The position numbers were made by a program, and so were the translations under genes. From Alloalcanivorax marinus (GTDB taxonomy: Bacteria; Pseudomonadota; Gammaproteobacteria; Pseudomonadales; Alcanivoracaceae): DNA of 64,000 nucleotides. Within the stretch, counting starts at the first letter, position 1. Each line of letters opens with the position of its first letter. The stretch is from positions 32,182-96,181 of the forward strand of contig NZ_JADDOL010000016.1 in the NCBI RefSeq assembly GCF_016906305.1, read 5' to 3'. Shown here piece by piece: positions 18,837-27,469 of this stretch. A model generated the notes under the pieces. That model ran no database searches. It was given only the letters and a program-made list of their open reading frames with translations, and was not told the DNA's origin.

Positions 18837-19706
18837 TCAGTGGGGCAAGGTGGCCAGCCACTGCTCGATGGCGTCCACCACCGCCGGCCAGTGGCGGCCC
18901 TGCAAAAGCAGGTGCGGGCCGTCGGCGAAGTATCGATAATCGCCCCGTTCGCCCAGGTGCTGGTTCAGCCGCCGGATGCCGATGGCCGGCACCGAGGTGT
19001 CCTCACCGCCGTACAGCACCAGGGTGGGGCGGGTCAGCCCGGGTGCCGCGTCGCTGGCGCTGTCCGCCAGCTTGATCAGCCCCCAGTAGGCGTCCATGCG
19101 CACCCGGCGCATCACCTGGGGGTCGTCCGCCAGGCGCCGGGCGGCGGCGGGCGCCAGCCGGGGGTCGTCCGGCGGGCGCGACACGTTCAGTTTGTAGCCC
19201 GGCGCCAGGGTGGCGGCGGTGGCGATCAGAACGTTCCAGCCGTAGCGCAGTCGAATGCCTTCGCGCACTGCCGGCGCGGCCAGAATCAGGCCGTCCACCG
19301 GCAGCTCCGGGTGGCGCGCCGCCACCAGGATGGCCACGGCGCCGCCCAGGCTTTCGCCGAGCAGATAGAGGGGCTGGTCCGGGTGCTGGCGGGCCGCCCG
19401 CCGCACCAGGTCGGCGGCGTCCGCCACCAGCCGCTGCTCGCCGGCCCAGCGGCCATCCAGGAGAGTGCGGTCGCCGAAGCCGGCCTGGTCGAAGGCGTAC
19501 ACGGTGTAGCCGGCGTCGGCCAGGGCCGGCGCCGCCAGATTGAAGGCGTCGTCGTGGTCGCCGAAACTGTGCAGAGCGACCAGCACGGCCCGCGGCGGGC
19601 CCTCGGCGGACCAGATCCGGGGTTCCGGCGGAGGCGGCGCGGGGACCGTGGCGCAGGCGGAAAGGGCGAACGGCATCAACAGACAAACCAGGAATCGCGA
19701 TGACAT
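18837..19706 (-). CDS. Alpha/beta-hydrolase lipoprotein (lysophospholipase-like)
   Basis: The 289-residue hydrolase has a lipoprotein signal peptide with lipobox LSAC near residues 16-19, so it should be membrane anchored in the periplasm. The nucleophile elbow is GESLGG, the oxyanion region LHSFGDH lies about 70 residues earlier, and the likely acid and base are in YGGEDTSVP and DGPHLLLQ. This matches the serine-aminopeptidase/monoacylglycerol-lipase (Hydrolase_4) group. I start at ATG 19706 rather than TTG 19712. The 5' end overlaps the start of the divergent 3D-domain gene by 7 bp, so each promoter must lie inside the other gene. Confidence 0.85.
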   Translation of the reverse strand: MSSRFLVCLLMPFALSACATVPAPPPPEPRIWSAEGPPRAVLVALHSFGDHDDAFNLAAPALADAGYTVYAFDQAGFGDRTLLDGRWAGEQRLVADAADLVRRAARQHPDQPLYLLGESLGGAVAILVAARHPELPVDGLILAAPAVREGIRLRYGWNVLIATAATLAPGYKLNVSRPPDDPRLAPAAARRLADDPQVMRRVRMDAYWGLIKLADSASDAAPGLTRPTLVLYGGEDTSVPAIGIRRLNQHLGERGDYRYFADGPHLLLQGRHWPAVVDAIEQWLATLPH

Positions 19707-20170
19707 CGACAAAGTATGCCGACATCGAGGTGAAGGGCGGGTTCAGAACCCAACCGGCGCGCCGGCTCCGGGCGGCCGCCGCGTTGCTGGCCGTGCTGGC
19801 GGTGGCGGCGCCGTGGCCGGCGACGGCGCAGCATCCCCCCGCCGAAGCGTTCAAGGAAACCACCACGGTCACCGCCACCGCCTACAATTCCCTGGAGGGC
19901 CAGGGCGGCGGCAACGACCACAGCGTGGCCGCCTGGGGCGATACCCTGGTGCCCGGCATGAAGGCCATCGCCGTGTCCCGGGACCTGATCGGCGCCGGCC
20001 TGGATTACGGCACTCCGGTGCGCATCGAGGGCCTGGACGGAGTCTGGTACGTGCGCGACAAGATGCACAGCCGCTGGCAGAACAAGATCGACATCTACAT
20101 GGGCGAGGACCTGGACGCGGCCCGCGATTGGGGCCGCCGCCGGGTGGTGATCCACTGGGGCGAGGAATAG
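19700..20170 (+). CDS. 3D-domain secreted protein
   Basis: This 156-residue protein has a signal-like N-terminus (basic ARRLR, hydrophobic stretch, ATAQ) and a C-terminal 3D domain, the small double-psi barrel named after three aspartates and found in MltA and YuiC-like cell-wall proteins. Visible signatures are VTATAYNS, GTPVRIEGLDGVWYVRDKMH and IDIYMGEDLDAARDWGRR. A role in peptidoglycan cleavage or binding is likely from the family. ATG 19700 has AGGA six bases upstream. The divergent overlap with the hydrolase lipoprotein is unusual. Confidence 0.85.
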   Translation: MTSTKYADIEVKGGFRTQPARRLRAAAALLAVLAVAAPWPATAQHPPAEAFKETTTVTATAYNSLEGQGGGNDHSVAAWGDTLVPGMKAIAVSRDLIGAGLDYGTPVRIEGLDGVWYVRDKMHSRWQNKIDIYMGEDLDAARDWGRRRVVIHWGEE

Positions 20171-20179
20171 CCGCGCCGG

Positions 20180-20938
20180 TCAGCGGCTCAGCCGGCGCAT
20201 CAGCTCCCGGGTGACCCAGCGCGGCGCCAGTTTTTCCAGTAACACCGTGACCCGGAACGGCAGGCCCACCGGGGTGTGGACCTTGCCGCTGTCCAGCGCC
20301 TGTTCCGCCGCCCGGGCGACGTCGTCGGCGTTCAGCTTGACCCCCATGCGGTCCACCACCGCCGCCCGGTAGCGCTGGCCGGTGACCATCGGCGTGTTCA
20401 CGAACGGCGGCATCAGATCCTGCACCACGATGCCGTGCCGCCGCCATTCCAGATTGAGCGCCTCGGTGAGGCCGCGCACCGCGAACTTGGAGGCGGAATA
20501 CACCGCCAGGTCCGGCACGCCGTACAGGGCCGAGGCGGAGCTCATGTTCAGCACCCGGGGCCGGGTCGACCGCTTGAGGTGAGGCAGGCACGCCAGGCTC
20601 ATGTGCAGCACCCCTTTCACGTTGATGTCCAGGGTGCGGTGGTGGTTCAGCAGGGACACCTCTTCCACCGGTCCCATATGCAGCAGCCCGGCGCTGTTGA
20701 ACAGCACGTCCAGGCCGCCGGCCTGGGCGGCGAAGGCGTCGGCGGCGGCCCGGCAGGCGGCCGGATCGGTCACGTCCACCGCCTGGAACCAGGTGTCGGC
20801 GCCCAGTTCGGCGTGCACCGAGCGCAGGGCATTGTCGTTGACGTCCACCAGCCCCACCTGCCAGCCCCGGGCGTGGAAGCGCTGGGCGGTGGCCAGGCCG
20901 ATGCCGCTGGCGGCGCCGGTGATCAGAATGCGGTTCAT
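20180..20938 (-). CDS. Short-chain dehydrogenase of the BVMO operon
   Basis: This classical SDR of 252 residues has TGAASGIG for NAD(P) binding, NSAG in place of NNAG, a serine in LNMSSASA and the catalytic YSASK. Its ATG overlaps the stop of the esterase gene in an ATGA junction, making it the last gene of a three-gene coupled operon with a Baeyer-Villiger monooxygenase. In such operons the SDR typically interconverts a secondary alcohol and the ketone that the monooxygenase attacks; here that role is an inference from context. The C-terminus is basic (RELMRRLSR), as in membrane-associating members. Confidence 0.9.
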   Translation of the reverse strand: MNRILITGAASGIGLATAQRFHARGWQVGLVDVNDNALRSVHAELGADTWFQAVDVTDPAACRAAADAFAAQAGGLDVLFNSAGLLHMGPVEEVSLLNHHRTLDINVKGVLHMSLACLPHLKRSTRPRVLNMSSASALYGVPDLAVYSASKFAVRGLTEALNLEWRRHGIVVQDLMPPFVNTPMVTGQRYRAAVVDRMGVKLNADDVARAAEQALDSGKVHTPVGLPFRVTVLLEKLAPRWVTRELMRRLSR

Positions 20939-21876
20939 GGGCGTGCCTCCCCGTGGAAATGGCCGGCCAGGAAATCGCGGATCGAGGTCAGCGCCCGGTC
21001 CGCGTCGGCCAGCACCCCGGCGTGCAGCTGGAACACATGCCAGCGACCCGCGAACCGTTGGTAGCGGCCCTCGGTGTCCGCCCGGTCCAGGGCGTCGGCC
21101 AGCCGTTCGCTGTCGGCGCCGAGAATCTCGTCGCCGCCGCACTGGATCAGCAGCGGCGGCAGCCCGTTCAGATCGCCCAGCAGCGGCGACACCTCCGGCC
21201 GGTCCCGGCGCTCGCCGGCGTAGGCCCGGGCGGCGAAATCCAGCCAGGCGCGGCTGAGCATGGCCTCGCCGGCCACGTGCTCCGGCGTGTGCGCCAGGGT
21301 CAGATCCAGCCACGGCGACAGCAGCACGCCGGCCGCCGGCAACGGCAGCGCGCCACCGTCCCGGAGGTGCTGCAGGAACGCCAGGCTCAGGCCGCCGCCG
21401 GCGGAATCGCCGGCCACCGCCAGCCGCTCCGGCCGGTGGCCGTGGTCCAGCAGCGCCCGGTACACCGCCAGGGTGTCGTCCAGGGCCGCCGGGCTGGGAT
21501 GCTCCGGCGCCAGCCGGTAGTCCACCACCATCACGGTGGCGTCCAGCGCCTTCGCCAGCCGGGTGGTCAGGGCCCGGTGGGTGGCCGGGCCGCCGGCGAT
21601 GTAGCCGCCGCCGTGCAGGTACAGCACGGTGCCGGCGCGGCCCTGGCCCACCACCTCCACCGGCACCCCGGCGAAACGGGTCGGGTGCCGGGGCACGCCC
21701 CGGGCGGGCAGGGTGGCCCGCGCCACGGTGGCCAGCCAGCGCCGCTGCAGCGACACCGGCGCCCGCGCCTGGAAGGCGGGGCTCAGCAGGCTTTTCAGGG
21801 CGCCGCGCAGGGTGGCGGCGATCAGGCGTTGCGACGGCCCCGGGGCCTCGCCGCCGTTTTCACGGATACAACTCAT
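20935..21876 (-). CDS. Alpha/beta-hydrolase esterase (HSL family)
   Basis: The 313-residue hormone-sensitive-lipase-type esterase carries the oxyanion-hole motif HGGGYIAGG, nucleophile elbow GDSAGGG and acid/base region in CGGDEIL and WHVFQLH. The start at 21876 overlaps the end of the monooxygenase gene by 17 nt and gives a sensible N-terminus. Position between monooxygenase and SDR suggests it hydrolyses the ester or lactone product of the Baeyer-Villiger step. An in-frame extension to 22098 lies entirely inside the monooxygenase gene and is ignored. Confidence 0.9.
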   Translation of the reverse strand: MSCIRENGGEAPGPSQRLIAATLRGALKSLLSPAFQARAPVSLQRRWLATVARATLPARGVPRHPTRFAGVPVEVVGQGRAGTVLYLHGGGYIAGGPATHRALTTRLAKALDATVMVVDYRLAPEHPSPAALDDTLAVYRALLDHGHRPERLAVAGDSAGGGLSLAFLQHLRDGGALPLPAAGVLLSPWLDLTLAHTPEHVAGEAMLSRAWLDFAARAYAGERRDRPEVSPLLGDLNGLPPLLIQCGGDEILGADSERLADALDRADTEGRYQRFAGRWHVFQLHAGVLADADRALTSIRDFLAGHFHGEARP

Positions 21877-23314
21877 AATCGCGGGGATCCAATCGTCGGG
21901 TGCGGCGCCGGTACTGGAAGGTGAAACCGGGCCAGTTGTTGGTGTTCTTGCCGCTGGCGGTCTTGTACCAGCTCTCGCAGCCGCGCTCCCAGACGGTATC
22001 GCGCAGCCGCCGCTGCAGGTCCCGGTTGAAGCGGTCCTGCACGCCGGCGGACACCTCCAGCCGATCCACGCCGGGCCGTTCCAGGATTTCCAGGGCACTC
22101 AGCACATAGGCGATCTGCGACTCCAGCATGTAGACGATGGAGTTGTGGCCCAGGTTGGTGTTGGGGCCGTACAGCATGAATAGATTGGGGAAACCGCTCA
22201 CGCTGATGCCCAGGTAGGCCTCGGCGCCGTCCCGCCAGGCCTGGTTGAGGTCGCGGCCCTGGCGGCCGGTGATGGTCATGGGCGCCAGAAAATCCGTGGC
22301 CTGGAAGCCGGTGCCCAGGATCAGCACCTGGGCGTCGTGATGCCGTCCCCGGGCGTCCACCACCCCGGTTTCGTCCACCGCCGTCACGCCGCCGGCGTGC
22401 ACCTCGATACCGTGGCGCTCGATGGCCTGGAAATAGTCATTGGAGATCAGGATGCGTTTGCAGCCCATGGGGTAGTCCGGCGTCAGGGTGTCGCGCAGGG
22501 CCGGGTCGCTGATGGTGCGCCGCAGGTAACGCCGGAACAGCCACTCGTAGACCCGCATCACCCCCTGCAGGGCGGTGAAACCCAGCACCCGGCTCTCGTT
22601 CTGCGCGTAGATGCGCGCCCGGTCCAGGCGCTGCAGCACCGGAAAGCGCCGCATCAGGGCGTGCTCCAGGGCGGAATAGGGCCGGTCCGGTTTGGGAATC
22701 ACATAGGCGGCGGAACGCTGGAACAGCTTTACCCGGGCCGCCACCCGCGCCACCTCCGGCACGAACTGGATGGCGCTGGCCCCGGTGCCCACCACCGCCA
22801 CGGTCTTGCCGGCCAGATCCACGTCGTGGTCCCAGCGGGCGCTGTGGAAGGCGGCGTCCTGAAAACGATCCAGGCCGGGCAGCCGGGGCCAGGCGGGCCG
22901 GTTCAGCTGGCCGGTGGCGGTGATCAAGGCGCGGGCGGTGAGCGGGCCGTCGGCGGTGTCGATGTGCCAGAGGTTGTCGCTTTCGTCGAAACGGGCGCCG
23001 CGCACTTCACAGTGAAAACGCAGATGCGGCGCCAGGTCATGGTCGCGCACGCACTGCTGAAGGTAGTCGAGGATCTCCGCCTGGGGCGCGAAACGCCGCG
23101 ACCAGTCGAACTTGCGGGAGAACGAAAAGGAATACAGGTGCGAGGGCACGTCGCAGGCGGCGCCGGGGTAGGTGTTGTCCCGCCAGGCGCCGCCCACGCC
23201 GTCGGCTTTTTCGAGAATCACCAGGGAATGGCGGCCGCGTTTTTTCAGTTCGATGGCCATGCCCAGCCCGCCAAAGCCGGCGCCGATGATGGCCACCTGA
23301 AAGTCCGGTTGCAT
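21860..23314 (-). CDS. Flavin-containing Baeyer-Villiger monooxygenase
   Basis: The 484-residue FAD- and NADPH-dependent enzyme inserts oxygen next to a carbonyl. It shows the FAD Rossmann motif GAGFGGLG at residue 11, the second nucleotide motif VGTGASA near 175, and between them the FxGxxxHxxxW-like signature as FHSARWDHD. Conserved YPGAACDVPSHLYSFSF and GYNxTNLGHNS-type segments (YGPNTNLGHNSI) support the class. With the coupled esterase and SDR it could convert a secondary alcohol via ketone and ester to acid plus alcohol, as in subterminal alkane or cyclic ketone catabolism. That pathway is an inference. Confidence 0.92.
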   Translation of the reverse strand: MQPDFQVAIIGAGFGGLGMAIELKKRGRHSLVILEKADGVGGAWRDNTYPGAACDVPSHLYSFSFSRKFDWSRRFAPQAEILDYLQQCVRDHDLAPHLRFHCEVRGARFDESDNLWHIDTADGPLTARALITATGQLNRPAWPRLPGLDRFQDAAFHSARWDHDVDLAGKTVAVVGTGASAIQFVPEVARVAARVKLFQRSAAYVIPKPDRPYSALEHALMRRFPVLQRLDRARIYAQNESRVLGFTALQGVMRVYEWLFRRYLRRTISDPALRDTLTPDYPMGCKRILISNDYFQAIERHGIEVHAGGVTAVDETGVVDARGRHHDAQVLILGTGFQATDFLAPMTITGRQGRDLNQAWRDGAEAYLGISVSGFPNLFMLYGPNTNLGHNSIVYMLESQIAYVLSALEILERPGVDRLEVSAGVQDRFNRDLQRRLRDTVWERGCESWYKTASGKNTNNWPGFTFQYRRRTRRLDPRDYELYP

Positions 23315-23437
23315 AGAAAGGCCCCTGCCAGATAACCGGCTGCTGGAGAAACCTCACTGTAGCCCGCCCGCCGGCGCCGGGGCATGACCGGAACGCTCGG
23401 CGCGGGGGCCGCCCGGGTCAGGTTGGGTCGTTTGGGG

Positions 23438-23509
23438 TCAGCGCAGCGGCCCTGTATGCGCGCAGCGGCGTTATATCAGCGCAGCGGCCCTTTACCTCAG
23501 CGCAGCGGC
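23438..23509. repeat. Four tandem copies of a stop-codon-bearing repeat
   Basis: The 10-mer GCGCAGCGGC occurs at 23441, 23460, 23479 and 23500. Three copies are preceded by TCA, giving the complement of CCGCTGCGCTGA. The last copy contains the stop and final codons of the LEA14-like gene, so the 3' end of that gene has been duplicated downstream. The second copy read from the gene is again in frame and again ends in TGA. Confidence 0.75.
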
Positions 23510-23967
23510 ACCGTGTCCGGCAGCCGGAATTCGCCGCGCTGATCGAAGTTCAGCGGAAAGGCCAGGCCCTTGACCCGGGCGGTGCCCTTGATGCGGTAGT
23601 CCAGCGGTGCGCCCGGCTCCTGCTGCAAGCCCTTCAGCTTGCCCAGGGTCTGCATCAGGCTGGTGGTGATGCGGGTGCTCACCAGGGCGTCGCCCATGGC
23701 CGGCAAGGTCACGTCGTCGCCGGTCAGGCCGCGGGCCAGCTTCTCACCGTTGACGAACAGCTCGTAATCCAGACTTTTTAGCGTCAGGTCGCGGTCGTTG
23801 GGGTTGCGCGCGCGCAGCACCACCTGCCACTGTTGCTCAAACACGCTGACCTGCTCCAGGCGGAGACTGGACAGGTTCACCTCCGGGGCTTCCAGCCCGG
23901 TGAGGGTCTGGCAGGCGCCGAGCAGGGCAAGCAGGCCCAGCACGCCGATTCGAGCCAGAGTTCGCAT
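23497..23967 (-). CDS. LEA14-like (WHy domain) lipoprotein
   Basis: This 156-residue lipoprotein has signal peptide MRTLARIGVLGLLALLGAC with lipobox LGAC. The mature part is a single LEA2/WHy-like beta-sandwich, visible in VNLSSLRLEQVSVFEQQWQV, the conserved NPND followed by LTLKSLDYELFVNGEKLARG, and the Ile/Lys-rich YRIKGTARVKG. Such proteins are linked to desiccation and envelope stress but have no defined biochemical role in bacteria. The start at 23967 has GGGAGAA upstream; the extension to 24270 is antisense to the macro-domain gene. The end of the gene lies in a tandem repeat. Confidence 0.85.
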   Translation of the reverse strand: MRTLARIGVLGLLALLGACQTLTGLEAPEVNLSSLRLEQVSVFEQQWQVVLRARNPNDRDLTLKSLDYELFVNGEKLARGLTGDDVTLPAMGDALVSTRITTSLMQTLGKLKGLQQEPGAPLDYRIKGTARVKGLAFPLNFDQRGEFRLPDTVPLR

Positions 23968-24052
23968 AGAGTTCTCCCATTCACGCTGTTTTAAACACAC
24001 AGGCCCGCAGCGGATCATACCCGAGCCGGGCCGCGATGCCAGGAAGCCCGTC

Positions 24053-24574
24053 ATGGCCCAGGTGAGCATAGAATGCCGGCAAGGCGACATTGCCGCGCAG
24101 ACCGACATGGACGCGGTGGTCAACGCCGCCAACGCGCAATTGCGCACCGGCGGCGGCGTGGCCGGCGCCCTGCACCGGGCCGCCGGGCCGGGGCTGGCCG
24201 AGGAATGCGCGCCGATGGCGCCGATCCGCCCCGGCCAGGCCGTGATCAGCGGCGGCCATGGCCTGCCCAACCGTTATGTGATCCACTGCCTGGGGCCAGT
24301 GTACGGTCGGGACGAGCCCGCCGAGCGGTTGCTGGCGGACTGCTACCGCAACGCCCTGCGGCTGGCGGAGCGGGAGGGGCTGGAGAGCCTGGCCTTCCCG
24401 GCCCTGTCCACCGGTGCCTTCGGGTATCCGCTGGAGGACGCGGCGCGCTGCGCGGTGTCCACGGTGGTGGCGGAAAGCGCCGCCCTGACCCGGGTCAAAC
24501 GGATCCGTTTCGTGCTGTTCGACGCCGCCGCCCTGGCGGCCCATCGTACCGTGCTCGATGCCCTGACCCGCTGA
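24053..24574 (+). CDS. Macro-domain ADP-ribose hydrolase
   Basis: The 173-residue single macro domain binds ADP-ribose and probably removes it from proteins, nucleic acids or O-acetyl-ADP-ribose. The N-terminal GDIAAQTDMDAVVNAANAQL contains the adenine-contacting Asp and the NAAN asparagines, followed by GGGVAGALHRAAG, the loop of MacroD-type enzymes. PALSTGAFGYPLEDAAR is the second phosphate loop. AGGAAG precedes ATG 24053. It lies 82 bp upstream of nicotinate phosphoribosyltransferase in the same direction, an NAD-related pairing. It is divergent from the LEA14-like gene. Confidence 0.93.
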   Translation: MAQVSIECRQGDIAAQTDMDAVVNAANAQLRTGGGVAGALHRAAGPGLAEECAPMAPIRPGQAVISGGHGLPNRYVIHCLGPVYGRDEPAERLLADCYRNALRLAEREGLESLAFPALSTGAFGYPLEDAARCAVSTVVAESAALTRVKRIRFVLFDAAALAAHRTVLDALTR

Positions 24575-24656
24575 AACACGACGCCGGGCCTTGAAAAGCG
24601 CCCGCCGCAGTGCAATCCATAGCGGTGTTTGATACCACCAGCCGAAGGAAGCGCCG

Positions 24657-25997
24657 ATGACCGCAGTCTGGCCCCGGGCGGACGAACTGGGTCTGCTCAC
24701 CGATCTCTACGAACTGAACATGGCCCAGGCCTACCACCTGGACCACCGGCGGGGCGAGGCGGTGTTCAGCCTGTTCTACCGGGTGTTGCCCGGCCAGCGT
24801 AATTTCGCCGTGGCCTGTGGCCAGGAGCACGCCGCCCGGCTGATCAGCGAGTTGCGCTTTCCCGAGGAGCAGGTGCGCCGCCTGGCGCCGCTGGGTTTCC
24901 GCGATGAATTCCTGGACTGGCTGGCCGGCTTCCGCTTCAGCGGCGAGGTGCGCGCGCTGCCGGAGGGCTCCCTGGTGTTCCCCCAGGAGCCGCTGCTGGA
25001 ACTGCGCGCCCCGGTGGCGGAAGGGCAGCTGCTGGAAAGCCTGCTGATGAATTACGTCAACCTGGAAACCCTGCTCGCCTCCAAGGCGGCGCGGGTGGTG
25101 CTGGCCGCCGGCGACGCCCCGGTGCTGGACTTCGGCATGCGCCGCATGCACGGCCTGGAGGCCGCCTGGCGCAGCGTGCGGGCTTACCGGGTGGCGGGCA
25201 TCCAGGCCACCAGCAATGTGCTGGGCGGGCTCACCTTCGACCTGCCGCTGCGCGGCACCATGGCCCACTCCTACATCCAGTCGTTCGACGACGAGACCGA
25301 GGCGTTCCGGCGTTATGCCCGGGACTACCCGGGCACCACCCTGCTGATCGACACCTACGACGCCCTGGCCGCCACCGACAAGGTGATCGGGCTGGTGCGC
25401 GACGAGGGCCTGGACGTGGGCGCGCTGCGCATCGATTCCGGTGATCTGGCGGCGCTGGCCCGGGCGGTGCGCGACAAGCTGGACGGCGCCGGCCTGTCGC
25501 GTATCCGCGTGGTGGTCAGCGGCGGCCTGGACGAATGGAAGGTGGCCGATCTGGTGGCCGGCGGCGCCCCCATCGACGGCTTCGGCGTGGGCACCGAAAT
25601 GGGTTCGGTGGCGGACGCGCCGTCCCTGGATTTCGCCTACAAACTCACCGAGTACGACGGCCGGCCGCGCCTCAAGGCGTCGCCGGGCAAGCCGGTCTAT
25701 CCTGGCGCCAAGCAGGTCTGGCGGCAGTACGACGGCGAGGGTCGGCTGGTGGGTGACGAGATCACCGCCGCCGACGAGGAACGCCACGGCGAGCCGCTGC
25801 TGCGCACCGTGGTGGCCGACGGCGCGCCGGTGGTGCCGCCGCCGGACCCGGACGCCGCCCGCGAGCGCCTGCGCCGGGAACTGGCCTCCCTGCCGGCGGC
25901 GCTGCGCGGCACCGCCCGCGCCGACGCGCCCTACCCGGTGAGTTTCAGCGACGCCCTGGAAGACCTGCGCAAGCGCACCCTGGACCGGCTGCCCTGA
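24657..25997 (+). CDS. pncB: Nicotinate phosphoribosyltransferase
   Basis: PncB joins nicotinate to PRPP to give nicotinate mononucleotide in NAD salvage. At 446 residues the protein has the usual length. Recognisable parts are the N-terminal LLTDLYELNMAQAYH, the FPQEPLLEL strand, DFGMRRMHGLEAAWRSVRA, and GTMAHSYIQSF, whose histidine is the one phosphorylated during ATP-coupled catalysis. RIDSGDLAAL and GGLDEWKVADL form the PRPP-binding barrel end. The sequence looks nearer the NaPRTase type common in Actinobacteria than E. coli PncB. Linkage to the macro-domain gene suggests recovery of NAD breakdown products. Confidence 0.93.
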   Translation: MTAVWPRADELGLLTDLYELNMAQAYHLDHRRGEAVFSLFYRVLPGQRNFAVACGQEHAARLISELRFPEEQVRRLAPLGFRDEFLDWLAGFRFSGEVRALPEGSLVFPQEPLLELRAPVAEGQLLESLLMNYVNLETLLASKAARVVLAAGDAPVLDFGMRRMHGLEAAWRSVRAYRVAGIQATSNVLGGLTFDLPLRGTMAHSYIQSFDDETEAFRRYARDYPGTTLLIDTYDALAATDKVIGLVRDEGLDVGALRIDSGDLAALARAVRDKLDGAGLSRIRVVVSGGLDEWKVADLVAGGAPIDGFGVGTEMGSVADAPSLDFAYKLTEYDGRPRLKASPGKPVYPGAKQVWRQYDGEGRLVGDEITAADEERHGEPLLRTVVADGAPVVPPPDPDAARERLRRELASLPAALRGTARADAPYPVSFSDALEDLRKRTLDRLP

Positions 25998-26006
25998 GCG
26001 GCGCCC

Positions 26007-27335
26007 TCAGGGCCGCGTCCAGGGCGCCACCAGAGGGCGCTCCGGGCGGTGCCGCCGGTCCGCCGGCAGCGCCGCCCGCTCCGGCAGCCAGCGCGCCACG
26101 TAGTCACCGTGAGGGTCGTAGCGCTCCGCCTGGCTCAGCACATTGAACCAGCGGTGGCCGCGGGGATCGTTGCCGACCCCGGCCAGATAGGCCCAGTTGC
26201 CCCAATTGCTGGCCGGGTCGTAATCGATCAGGCAGGCCTCGAACCAGGCGGCGCCCAGCCGCCAGTCCTGGGCCAGTTCATGGACCAGAAAGCTGGCCAG
26301 ATTCTGGCGCAGCCGGTTGGAGACGAAGCCGGTGGCGCTCAGCTCCCGCAGGCCGGCGTCGATCAGCGGCACCCCGGTACGGCCGTCGCGCCAGGCCCGC
26401 CAGCGCGCGTCGTCGGGCCGGCAGGCCGGCGGCTGGTCGCGCAGACCCCGCCGCCGGAACAGGGCCCCGCCGTGGCGGTACAGCACCCAGCGAAAATACT
26501 CCCGCCAGAGCAGCTCGAAGCGCAGCCAGTAGGTATTGTCGTCGCCGCCGTGCAGGGCCTCGAAGCGCAGGGTCTCGTGATAGACCCGGCGGGCGGACAG
26601 GGCGCCGCTGGCCAGCCACGGCGACAGCTTGCTGGAGTCGTCGGCGCGCAGCAGGCCGTTGCGGGTGGCTTTGTAGTGGCGCAGGGCGCGCCAGCGCCAC
26701 AGATAGGTGTGCAGGTGGCGCTGGCCGGCGGCCTCGCCGCCACGGAACACCATCACCGCCCGGGGATCGTGCCCGGCGGGTCCCGGCGCCACCGCCGTGC
26801 CGCGCGCGCCGGCGGGCACCGGCGGCAGCCGTGACGGCGCCGGCCGGGGCGGCTCCACCCGGGCGTGGCTCTCCACCTGCCGGCGGAAGGCGCTGAAGGT
26901 GTCCGGCAGGGCGTCCACCGCGAACGGCAACGCCGCCGCGTCCAGCAGGCCGCCCTCCTCGATCTCCCGCAGCGGGCACGGCAGCAAGGTGGCCAGCCGC
27001 GCCACCTGGTCGCTTTCCTCGCTGCCCGGTTCCCGGCCCACCACCACCCGGTCCACCGCGAAGCACCGGCAAAGGTCCGGCAGCGCCTGCTCCGGCGCCG
27101 CCTCCACCACCAGCAGATCGCTGCCCCGGGCGCGCAGGGCGTCGCCCAGGGCGCGCAGGGTTTCGCGCAGAAACCGGTCCCGGTGCGGGCCCCGACGCGG
27201 CAGGCCCCCCGGACCGTCGGCCGGGTCCGGCGCCAGGCAGAACACCGGCAGCAGTCGCGGATCCCGGGCCGCCTCCGCCAGGGTGCGCTGATCGTCCAGA
27301 CGCAGATCCCGGCGCAGCCACAGCAGCGTGGTCAT
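26007..27335 (-). CDS. DASH-family cryptochrome / photolyase
   Basis: The 442-residue flavoprotein repairs cyclobutane dimers, mainly in single-stranded DNA, using light. The N-terminal photolyase fold starts [19 protein letters not shown]. The FAD domain shows [11 protein letters not shown], characteristic of DASH members, then [36 protein letters not shown] and [20 protein letters not shown]. Some residues near 170-190 form a Pro/Ala-rich linker of lower conservation. The ATG at 27335 overlaps the stop of the DUF2256 gene (ATGA), making it the last gene of a coupled three-gene operon. Confidence 0.92.
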   Translation of the reverse strand: MTTLLWLRRDLRLDDQRTLAEAARDPRLLPVFCLAPDPADGPGGLPRRGPHRDRFLRETLRALGDALRARGSDLLVVEAAPEQALPDLCRCFAVDRVVVGREPGSEESDQVARLATLLPCPLREIEEGGLLDAAALPFAVDALPDTFSAFRRQVESHARVEPPRPAPSRLPPVPAGARGTAVAPGPAGHDPRAVMVFRGGEAAGQRHLHTYLWRWRALRHYKATRNGLLRADDSSKLSPWLASGALSARRVYHETLRFEALHGGDDNTYWLRFELLWREYFRWVLYRHGGALFRRRGLRDQPPACRPDDARWRAWRDGRTGVPLIDAGLRELSATGFVSNRLRQNLASFLVHELAQDWRLGAAWFEACLIDYDPASNWGNWAYLAGVGNDPRGHRWFNVLSQAERYDPHGDYVARWLPERAALPADRRHRPERPLVAPWTRP

Positions 27336-27469
27336 CGGCGGCGCCTCCGGCAGCGTTCTGAGCAGTACACCACCCGGTCCCAGTCGCGGGCCCACTTGCG
27401 CCGCCAGCGGAACGGCCGGCCGCACACCGGGCAGGTCTTCTCGGGCAGGGTGGCTTTGTGGTGGCTCAC
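27332..27469 (-). CDS. DUF2256 zinc-ribbon-like small protein
   Basis: A 45-residue protein was found between two larger genes. It starts at GTG 27469, inside the SDR stop (GTGA), and ends inside the photolyase start (ATGA). The sequence has [18 protein letters not shown] followed by [11 protein letters not shown], so two CxxC-type pairs (CPVC and CSERC) can hold one zinc ion. This is the DUF2256 family, which repeatedly accompanies DASH cryptochromes. Its job is unknown; a strongly basic zinc ribbon next to a DNA-repair enzyme suggests nucleic-acid binding, which is an inference. Confidence 0.88.
   Translation of the reverse strand: MSHHKATLPEKTCPVCGRPFRWRRKWARDWDRVVYCSERCRRRRR

Noticed and set aside
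23438..23509. CRISPR array
   Set aside because: The repeats are only 10-15 nt with 4-11 nt between them and include a gene's stop codon; no cas genes are nearby.
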